Assembly: GCA_050738315.1 (NCBI GenBank)
Contig: JBOHZD010000011.1
Coordinates: 1-8,719 of the forward strand
DNA length: 8,719 bases
DNA from: IDS-8 sp050738315
GTDB lineage: Bacteria; Pseudomonadota; Gammaproteobacteria; Steroidobacterales; Woeseiaceae
Direction of reading: 5' to 3'
The translations under genes and the position numbers were made by a program. Shown here in pieces: positions 1 through 5,488 of the stretch. The notes under the pieces were generated by a model that saw nothing but the letters and a program-made list of their open reading frames with translations, ran no database searches and was not told the DNA's origin. Position 1 is the first letter of the stretch; every line of letters begins with the position of its first letter.

Positions 1-96
1 GTAGCGCAGAAGATGCGGGAGCTCACCCGTAACGTGCGCTTGGTCTTCGACTACCTGCGGATGACAAAAAACACTTGCACGGCTATCTATGCTTGA
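1..96 (+). CDS. C-terminal tail of an unidentified upstream protein
   Basis: Reading frame 1 is open from the left edge and ends at TGA 94-96. It gives about 31 residues (VAQKMRELTRNVRLVFDYLR, then MTKNTCTAIYA). The charged, helix-like start looks like the end of a real protein, but it is too short to assign. Its stop overlaps the ATG at 89 of the following repeat protein by 8 bases, an arrangement typical of translationally coupled genes, which is the main reason to believe both calls. The product is unknown, and the open frame could be chance. Confidence 0.4.
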   Translation, partial: VAQKMRELTRNVRLVFDYLRMTKNTCTAIYA

Positions 97-759
97 CGGG
101 GCGGACGGAGAACAAATTTACCGTGCACAGAAGATTCCCGCCGAACAATCGGCCTTGGGCGGCAGCCACGTTTGGGTCAGCAGCGAAGCGGAACTACTTC
201 ACGGCAAGCGCGGGGCTGAGGGTGACCGGGCCAAGTTGGCCGCTGGTCAGATTGGGAAGAAGATCGAGCCGGACGTCAAGAAGTTCGAGCCGGACGTCAA
301 GAAAAACGAGCCTGATATCAAGAAGTTCGAGCCCGACATCAAGAAGCACGAACCCGACGTCAAGAAAAATGAGCCCGACATCAAGAAGTTCGAGCCGGAC
401 GTCAAGAAAAATGAGCCCGATATCAAGAAGTTTGAGCCCGATATCAAGAACACGAACCCGACGTTAAGAAAAATGAGCCCGATATCAAGAAGTTCGAGCC
501 CGACGTTAAGAAGAACGAGCCGGACATCAAGAAACGGGAACCGGACATCAAGAAGAACGAGCCAGATATCAAGAAGGCTGAAGTCGAGGGCGGCAAGCTT
601 GAAGTAGAAAACGTCACGTTGCCGGGAGATATCGAAAGCCGAGTGGGCCGGATTGAAGATGCGCTAGCGCAGTTGACGCATTTCATTCAGGGCGAGAAAC
701 GTCCTGACGTAGACAAAGCGCCACTGCGATTTGAGCCGGACGAGCCCAAGGGTAAGTGA
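89..759 (+). CDS. Lys/Glu/Asp-rich heptad-repeat protein, frameshifted by one missing base; candidate substrate of the downstream enzymes
   Basis: From ATG 89 the frame encodes a 56-residue N-terminal region, then tandem KKxEPD[V/I] heptads. In the tenth heptad (446-465, 20 bases instead of 21) one G is missing relative to the matching copy at 341-361, so the literal frame runs into nonsense and stops at 607. Adding one base restores the repeats and leads into a coherent tail ending at TGA 757-759, giving about 223 residues. That tail has a short acidic linker, a probable amphipathic helix (IESRVGRIEDALAQLTHFI) and an RPDVDK/EPDE-rich end. The helix resembles C-terminal segments I have seen on other Lys/Glu repeat proteins, but I cannot verify that here. 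Proline in every heptad argues against a coiled coil. There is no Cys after the first repeat, no signal peptide and no membrane segment. No clear Shine-Dalgarno precedes 89; the overlap with the upstream stop suggests coupling. The role as a modified-peptide precursor is inferred from the neighbouring ATP-grasp and radical SAM genes. The frameshift could be a real mutation or a sequencing error. Confidence 0.6.
257..570 (+). repeat. 21-bp tandem repeat (15 copies, KKxEPD[V/I]) with a 105-bp higher-order period
   Basis: Fifteen consecutive units begin at 257, 278, 299, 320, 341, 362, 383, 404, 425, 446, 466, 487, 508, 529 and 550. All are 21 bp except the one at 446, which is 20 bp. The variable third residue runs I,F,N,F,H,N,F,N,F,H,N,F,N,R,N, and the last residue alternates V/I in the same order. 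Units 2-6 (278-382) and 7-11 (383-486) are therefore copies of one five-unit block, and units 12-13 begin a third. The unit has no stop codon in several frames, which creates spurious open frames on both strands here, including a reverse-strand FLISGS-type one. Confidence 0.95.
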
Positions 760-861
760 GATTTCGGCGACAGACGGTAGCAGGAATAAGCATCTAGACC
801 TTAGCAGAACGGGGGCGGTGTTTTTGCGAGCCGATCTTTTCATTCTGCTTCCGAGCAAAGA

Positions 862-1614
862 ATGTGGCTTGTCATTTGCGCGTCTGATGACGCGGCCGCC
901 CTCTGGGCCAGTGAAGGGATCAAGCAGCGGGGACCTGAACCTGTCCAGATGCTTTATTCCGACTCCCTCTTGCATGGTGTCGGTTGGGAACATCGCCTGC
1001 AGGGTGAGCGCGTTTTCACCGACGTGACGCTTCCCTGCGGGCAGCACGTTCGCAGCTCAGAGGTGTCGGGTTTACTGAACCGGATTTCCGCCTTACCGCC
1101 GGCCAGCCTACTGCTGATCCAGCCGTCTGACCGCCACTATGCTACGCATGAATTTCAAGCTCTTTTTCTCAGTTGGCTTCAGGCGATGCCGGCGCCTGTT
1201 TTGAACCGACCCACTCCCTTCGGCCTCTCCGGACGGCTCCGCCACGTCTCGGAGTGGGTTTGGCTAGCCGCGAACGCAGGGTTGCCAAACCGGGGGTACA
1301 GACAATCGAGCAACGATGTGCCGCTCGAGTGGGGCGCGCATGTGCGGACGGTTGACGCCGGTACGCCTACCACTACCCTAATCGTGGTGGGTGACGTCGT
1401 GACTGGCCCGCCGGCCCCGGCTCACATCGAATCAGGATGTCTGCGACTGAGCAAACTTTCTGGAGCCCCGTTGCTGGGAGTCGAGTTCGTAGTGGACAGG
1501 GACCAGACCTGGACTTTCGCGGGCGTTTCCACCAACCCCGATCTCCGTTTCGGAGGCGAACCGTTGCTGGACGCTTTGGCCCTGACCCTGAACGGTCGCA
1601 CAGCGGAGGCGTGA
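862..1614 (+). CDS. Degenerate ATP-grasp-like protein, companion of the ATP-grasp ligase
   Basis: A 250-residue protein of a family I do not know by name. Its pattern follows the ATP-grasp fold. Residues 70-80 (GLLNRISALPP) and 112-117 (PVLNRP), followed by an AANAGLP stretch near 136-142, look like the pre-ATP-grasp domain. Residues 196-245 (LLGVEFVV, a Trp, then FAGVSTNPD and LLDAL) line up with the C-terminal ATP-grasp lobe of the next gene (GFAGIDLK, then CLEVNPCP). In that alignment the metal-binding Glu and Asn of the neighbour (E277, N279) become G221 and S223, and the central ATP-binding subdomain seems shortened. That suggests a non-catalytic partner, perhaps for substrate binding or as a dimer half. 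The start at ATG 862 has only a weak purine-rich stretch (GAGCAAAG) upstream; the frame is closed by stops up to 804. The stop overlaps the next start by one base (TGATG), so the two genes are probably co-translated. The ATP-grasp relationship was read by eye. Confidence 0.75.
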   Translation: MWLVICASDDAAALWASEGIKQRGPEPVQMLYSDSLLHGVGWEHRLQGERVFTDVTLPCGQHVRSSEVSGLLNRISALPPASLLLIQPSDRHYATHEFQALFLSWLQAMPAPVLNRPTPFGLSGRLRHVSEWVWLAANAGLPNRGYRQSSNDVPLEWGAHVRTVDAGTPTTTLIVVGDVVTGPPAPAHIESGCLRLSKLSGAPLLGVEFVVDRDQTWTFAGVSTNPDLRFGGEPLLDALALTLNGRTAEA

Positions 1615-2558
1615 TGATCCTTTTCTGTGGCATTCCTTCGGAGCCCTCGCTGGGAATGGTCATTGATGCGGTCAGGAAACTGGGTGCACCTCACCTGGTT
1701 TTTCATCAGCGTGAGTTCGCGAGCGCAAACCTGGAGTTCCAGATTAACGGGACCACGGTCGAGGGGACGATGGAGTTGCAGGGCCGATCCTATCCCCTGG
1801 AAGATTTCACTGCGATTTACAGCAGACTTATGGACTATCGCCTCCTGCCGGAAATCGAGAGCGAGCCGCCGGATTCCCCCATCCGCTTCCATTGTGCGGC
1901 CATACATGACACGTTGATGCGCTGGTACGAGATCACGCCCGGCCTGGTCCTCAACCGTAATGCGGACGTGGGCGTCAATTACTCCAAGCCATACCAGGCG
2001 CAATTGATCCAAAAGGAGGAATTCGCCATCCCGGAAACCTTGATTACCAATGATCCGAGACTGGTGCGTGAGTTTCATCTTAAGCAAGGCCCCGTGATCT
2101 ACAAATCCATCAGCCAAATCCGGTCGATTGTTAATGCACTGGAGGACGCCGACCTTGACCGTCTGGCGTCTATCCGTTCGTGTCCTATCCAGTTTCAGGA
2201 ATATATTCCCGGGGCCAATCTGCGAGTTCACACGATCAACGATCAGGCCTTCGCCACCAAGATTACTACCACAGCCACCGACTATCGCTATGCCTATCTG
2301 GAGGGCGAGGACGAGCGCCTTGAGGCGGCTGAACTTGATGACGAACTCGCGCGACGTTGTATCGCACTGGCGAAGGCTCTGGGGCTGGGATTCGCCGGGA
2401 TCGACCTGAAGATCACGCCAGATGACGAGATCTATTGTTTGGAAGTCAATCCTTGCCCGGCGTTCAGCTATTACCAGCGGCACACTGCACAGCCTATCGC
2501 TGAAGCGGTTGCCGCATATCTGGCGCAAACCGTTGAAGTTTGTCAGGAATCGAATTGA
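1614..2558 (+). CDS. ATP-grasp ligase (RimK/graspetide-maturase-like), 314 aa
   Basis: An ATP-grasp enzyme of the kind that activates a carboxylate as acyl phosphate and joins it to an amine or hydroxyl. Visible elements are an N-terminal Rossmann-like strand (MILFCGIPSEPS), NRNADVGVNYSKPYQ near residues 115-130, the ATP-binding Lys in VIYKSIS (K164), QEYIPGANLRVH around 200-210, D264 in GFAGIDL, and the metal-binding E277-V-N279 of CLEVNPCP. Length and order fit single-domain peptide-modifying ATP-grasps such as microviridin or graspetide ligases, or RimK-like amino acid ligases. The frame is open further upstream (to 1437), but ATG 1614 is preferred: it overlaps the previous stop as TGATG and has GGAGG at 1605-1609. 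GTG 1611 is an alternative. Its substrate is unknown; with a Lys/Glu/Asp repeat protein upstream, amide or ester crosslinking of that protein is a reasonable inference. Amino-acid addition or small-molecule ligation cannot be excluded. Confidence 0.88.
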   Translation: MILFCGIPSEPSLGMVIDAVRKLGAPHLVFHQREFASANLEFQINGTTVEGTMELQGRSYPLEDFTAIYSRLMDYRLLPEIESEPPDSPIRFHCAAIHDTLMRWYEITPGLVLNRNADVGVNYSKPYQAQLIQKEEFAIPETLITNDPRLVREFHLKQGPVIYKSISQIRSIVNALEDADLDRLASIRSCPIQFQEYIPGANLRVHTINDQAFATKITTTATDYRYAYLEGEDERLEAAELDDELARRCIALAKALGLGFAGIDLKITPDDEIYCLEVNPCPAFSYYQRHTAQPIAEAVAAYLAQTVEVCQESN

Positions 2559-2569
2559 GGAACGAAAAG

Positions 2570-4384
2570 ATGAAACGCGTACTCTTGATCGACATGCCCT
2601 TTGGCGACGTGCGTTGTCCGTCGCTGGCGCTCGGGCTTTTCAAGGCCAGCTTCGAGCGCAAAGGAATCGAATGCCACGTCGAGAATCTGAAGTTGCTCTT
2701 CGCCAACATGGTCGGTTGGGAGAATTACCTGTGGCTTGCTCCCCTGACGGCGCTGCTGGCCGGTGAGCGGACTTTCGCCCGGAGTTTCTTCGGGACCGAC
2801 ATTCCGTCGGACGCCGAATATTTCGAGTATGCCCGCCAGTACCTCGGGCCCGAAGACATTCAACGCTTACGGCACATTGGCGATTGGGTGGAACCTTTCC
2901 TTCAGACCTGCATGGCAAACATCCCATGGAACCACTACGACATCGTCGGCTTCACTTCAATGTTCGAGCAGAACGTGTCGAGCCTGGCCCTTGCCTACGA
3001 GGTGAAGCGGCGCTTTCCGGAGAAGGTGATCGTTTTCGGAGGGGCCAACTGCGAAGATGTGATGGGCCCGACGCTCCACAGGTGTTTCCCCTTTGTCGAT
3101 TACGTTTGCTGCGGCGAGGCCGACAGCAGCTTTCCTGAACTGGTTAAGCGCCTGGCAAACGGCGAGAGCGTCGCCGACGTGCCGGGGATCGTCTTTCGAA
3201 ATGGCAAGGGCTCAGTGTCAACCGATCCGTTGCCCGGGACCACCGACATGGATGCTTTGCCATTCCCGAACTACGACGACTATTTTCGCGCGCTCCTCAC
3301 TTACTCCGCTCCGTCGTCGCTGTACCCAGCAGTTTTGGTGGAAGCTTCTCGTGGCTGCTGGTGGGGGGCTAAGATCAAATGCACCTTCTGCGGTCTCAAC
3401 GGCACCACCATCCAGTCTCGGGCTAAGCAGGCCCCACGCGTGCTCGATGAAATCGCATGGCTGGTGGAACGATACAAAGCCACCTACGTCCGCATGGTTG
3501 ACAACATGCTGAACCCGGACTACTTCGATACCTTGATACCGGAGCTGAAGATCAGAAATTCAGGCGTCAGCTTCTTCTTCGAGATCCGGCCCACCTTAAC
3601 CAAGGACCAGGTCAAGCTCCTGGCCGAGGCTGGCGTAAGCGACATACAGGCGGGTATCGAGAACTTGAGCACTAACGTCCTTCGCTTGATGAAAAAAGGA
3701 TCCACGACTCTTTCCGGCATCCAGACGTTGAAATGGTGCAAGCAGTATGACGTCTATGCCGACTGGAACATTATTCTTGGCTTCCCCGGCGAACAGCCGG
3801 CCGACTACGCAAAGAACCTCGAGCTGGTGAAGCTCCTCACTCATCTCAATCCTCCTGGCGGAGTGGGCAACTTCCGCATGGACCGATTCAGCACCAACTT
3901 CGAAAAAGCCGCTGAAATGGGGTTCACGGACGTCAAGCCACACGCAGTCTATCGCTTCATCTATCCTTTTTCCGAGCGGACCCTCTCAGACCTTGTCTAT
4001 TTCTTCGACTTCAAATACGTGACCAAGATCGACGACGGCGGTTACACCGCGCCGCTCACCCAGCAGGTGTCAGACTGGAGAAACAGGCAGGACCAGTTGA
4101 TCTGCGAACGCAACGGCGAAGGCGACTCTTTGGTGGTACACGATACCCGGCCCGTGGCAGTGGCTCGGCGGATTTCTCTGAAAGGCGTCCAAAAGGATGT
4201 AATTGAGTTTTGCGACAAAGCACAGAACATCGATCAACTCGACGAGCGGCTCAAAGCAGAGAAAAACACGGAAGTTCCCAAAGAGCAGATCATGGCCGTG
4301 CTCGACCAGTTTGTGAATGACAAGCTCATGGTCAAGGAGGGAAGCCGGTATCTCAGCCTCCCGATTATGACCCAGCTTGAATAG
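2570..4384 (+). CDS. RiPP maturation radical SAM protein, B12-binding type, 604 aa
   Basis: A cobalamin-binding-type radical SAM enzyme. Residues 1 to about 200 form the B12-binding-like domain (MKRVLLIDMPFGD start; IVGFTSMFEQN; VIVFGGANCED near 155; VDYVCCGEADSSFPELV). The [4Fe-4S] motif is unusual but typical of the RiPP maturation radical SAM family 1 (rSAM_ocin_1): C263-WWGAKIK-C271-TF-C274 followed by GLNG, a C-x7-C-x2-C arrangement. The rest of the partial TIM barrel follows (FFFEIRP, DIQAGIENLS, WNIILGFPGE). Residues about 520-604 (DVIEFCDKAQNIDQLDERL, then a winged-helix-like end LMVKEGSRYLSL) match the small C-terminal domain usual in that family. Members act on ribosomal peptides, often as C-methyltransferases; the chemistry here is inferred. 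ATG 2570 has GAGGAA at 2557-2562, seven bases upstream, and lies 11 bases after the ATP-grasp stop, so it is almost certainly in the same operon. No terminator is obvious just after its stop. Confidence 0.92.
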   Translation: MKRVLLIDMPFGDVRCPSLALGLFKASFERKGIECHVENLKLLFANMVGWENYLWLAPLTALLAGERTFARSFFGTDIPSDAEYFEYARQYLGPEDIQRLRHIGDWVEPFLQTCMANIPWNHYDIVGFTSMFEQNVSSLALAYEVKRRFPEKVIVFGGANCEDVMGPTLHRCFPFVDYVCCGEADSSFPELVKRLANGESVADVPGIVFRNGKGSVSTDPLPGTTDMDALPFPNYDDYFRALLTYSAPSSLYPAVLVEASRGCWWGAKIKCTFCGLNGTTIQSRAKQAPRVLDEIAWLVERYKATYVRMVDNMLNPDYFDTLIPELKIRNSGVSFFFEIRPTLTKDQVKLLAEAGVSDIQAGIENLSTNVLRLMKKGSTTLSGIQTLKWCKQYDVYADWNIILGFPGEQPADYAKNLELVKLLTHLNPPGGVGNFRMDRFSTNFEKAAEMGFTDVKPHAVYRFIYPFSERTLSDLVYFFDFKYVTKIDDGGYTAPLTQQVSDWRNRQDQLICERNGEGDSLVVHDTRPVAVARRISLKGVQKDVIEFCDKAQNIDQLDERLKAEKNTEVPKEQIMAVLDQFVNDKLMVKEGSRYLSLPIMTQLE

Positions 4385-4484
4385 GCCTCTGAGACGTTCT
4401 TTTTCGCAAGATTCATCCATATCCAGAGCGCGCTGGTGGCCGCTGATTCTTAGCTGTGCACAGCGGGAGCAACTATGTAACGGC

Positions 4485-4868
4485 GTCAACAACTCCGGGG
4501 CGAGCTATGTGGTGTTCGGGGAACCGCCGCGGCCGCGCACCTGCAACGGCTTGCCCGTCACGATCCAGGGCACCGACGACAGCGAGACCCTCAACGGGAC
4601 CTCTGGAAACGACGTCATCGACGGACAGGGTGGCAACGACGTGCTCCGCAGCCGCGGCGGCAACGACGTCCTCTGCGGCGGCGACGGCCAAGATCGGCTC
4701 CTCGGCGGCCCGGGGCGCGACCGGCTGTTCGGCGGCACAGGCCGCGACCGGTTGGTCGGCGAGAAGGGCCGAGATGCGCTGAACGGAGGCACGGGTCGAG
4801 ACCGGTGTGACGGAGGCACAGGCACTGACACCGCCCTCCGCTGTGAGGTCCGGGTGCGCGTACCCTGA
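4485..4868 (+). pseudogene. C-terminal remnant of an FG-GAP/RTX calcium-binding protein
   Basis: The frame begins in the middle of an FG-GAP-type repeat end (NNSGASYVVFGE) and continues through CNGLPVTIQGT into about eight RTX-like nonapeptides (for example NDVIDGQGG, DRLLGGPGR, DRLFGGTGR), ending DTALRCEVRVRVP. The GGxGxD pattern is that of hemolysin-type Ca2+-binding repeats in secreted proteins, and the final Cys pair (C in DRCDGG and LRCE) is usual at the end of this type of array. There is no plausible start: upstream codons in frame (from about 4377) look unrelated and lack a ribosome site. It is best read as a 5'-truncated remnant. It is far more GC-rich than its flanks, and the break lies near 4480. 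Several units have Arg in place of the usual second Asp or Asn, so Ca2+ binding may be weakened. Confidence 0.7.
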
Positions 4869-4897
4869 GCGCGTCCACGTACCAAGGAGGACGCGAT

Positions 4898-4969
4898 ATG
4901 GCAAAAGCGCAAGTTAAAGAGTTAAAGGGTAGAGTAGAGAGCACGCTCCCAGAGTTAAAGGAGAGTTAA
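4898..4969 (+). CDS. Mini-ORF of 23 residues with a strong ribosome-binding site
   Basis: ATG 4898 is preceded by AAGGAGG at 4884-4890 with a 7-base spacer, the best ribosome site in the window. The peptide, MAKAQVKELKGRVESTLPEL then KES, is Lys/Glu-rich and probably helical, and stops at TAA 4967-4969, directly on the ascending arm of a hairpin terminator. GAGTTAAAGG-like words recur in it (about 4917-4928, 4952-4961, 4963-4972). It may be a genuine small protein, or the surviving 5' end of a gene whose remainder was deleted and joined to foreign sequence. It resembles nothing I can name. Confidence 0.45.
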   Translation: MAKAQVKELKGRVESTLPELKES

Positions 4970-4996
4970 AGGGGCCAGGATTAGCCTGGCCCCTTT
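4968..4996 (+). terminator. Intrinsic terminator after the mini-ORF
   Basis: GGGGCCAGG (4971-4979), loop ATTAG, CCTGGCCCC (4985-4993), then TTTAT. The flanking AAA and TTT extend the pairing to 12 bp. The stem is perfect and GC-rich; the T tract is short, so termination may be partial or work in both directions. Confidence 0.75.
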
Positions 4997-5365
4997 ATGC
5001 GTCGCGTTCAAAGAAGCTATCCAGCGCACGCTCGAGCATACTCGCAGCCTCCACGCAAAGGCATTGAGCTCTTTATTGACCCCGCACTTTCTAACCTTCG
5101 AAAACGTTCAAGTGTAACCGTGTTAGGTCTAAACACTTGACAAAGTGGTTGTCTTGCTCGTTTCCGCAAAAGGACGGAGCAACTGCCTGCCGATTTATCA
5201 GGCGGTGCGGTATCTGGGCTAAACCGTGCATCGATCACCTATATTGGTGGTCAAATGCATGTAGAACAGGTCGGGCGCACCCTGAATTTCTTATCCTTCA
5301 TAGCTACGCGCACCTTGGAGTCAGGCCCTGTGAACGCTCGTTTTGACGATGAGATGCAATCTAAA

Positions 5366-5392
5366 TGTGAATTTCTCACAGAATTTTTGTGA
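5366..5392. promoter_or_regulatory. TGTGA / TCACA / TGTGA half-site cluster, possible operator
   Basis: TGTGA (5366-5370), TCACA (5376-5380) and TGTGA (5388-5392) form two overlapping inverted pairs with 5- and 7-base spacers, about 100 bases before the hydrolase start. CRP-family sites use the same half-sites with a 6-base spacer, so the spacing is off by one in both pairs. It could be an operator for another dimeric regulator, or chance in AT-rich DNA. No convincing -35/-10 pair was found beside it. Confidence 0.3.
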
Positions 5393-5473
5393 CAAAGTTC
5401 CTAGCTGAGCTTCGATTCAGCCACTATCTTACCTCGCATGCTGGAGCGTGATTGCCGGCGCCGGAAAACCATT

Positions 5474-5480
5474 AAAGGAG
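5474..5480 (+). promoter_or_regulatory. Ribosome-binding site for the serine hydrolase
   Basis: AAAGGAG lies eight bases upstream of ATG 5489. It favours this start over the in-frame ATG at 5555, which would give a neater lipoprotein signal peptide but has no properly spaced ribosome site. Confidence 0.6.
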
Positions 5481-5488
5481 AGAAAGCT

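Larger units (their letters stand above)
4997..5488. other. About 490 bp intergenic stretch, no supported gene
   Basis: Short open frames here (for example 5137-5346 plus and 5017-5238 minus) lack ribosome sites and protein-like composition. The stretch is visibly more AT-rich than both flanks. A TTGACA at 5137-5142 has no fitting -10 box 16-18 bases downstream. The only organised signals are the half-sites at 5366-5392 and the ribosome site before 5489. Confidence 0.6.

Noticed and set aside
75..467. Open frames across the heptad array in other frames, including Ser/Arg-rich plus-strand and FLISGS-type minus-strand proteins
   Set aside because: They arise because the 21-bp unit lacks stop codons in several frames. 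They end with the array and have no ribosome site.
257..570. CRISPR array
   Set aside because: The 21-bp units are contiguous with no spacers, in frame and protein-coding.
1437..1613. Upstream extension of the ATP-grasp frame
   Set aside because: It overlaps the coding sequence of the 862-1614 protein. The TGATG junction and GGAGG at 1605 favour the start at 1614.
1422..2528. Long minus-strand open frame opposite the ATP-grasp gene
   Set aside because: It is the antisense shadow of a gene with clear ATP-grasp motifs; its translation has no recognisable domain.
5137..5165. TTGACA at 5137-5142 as a promoter
   Set aside because: The hexamer 17 bases downstream (GTTTCC) is not a -10 box and no other spacing gives one.
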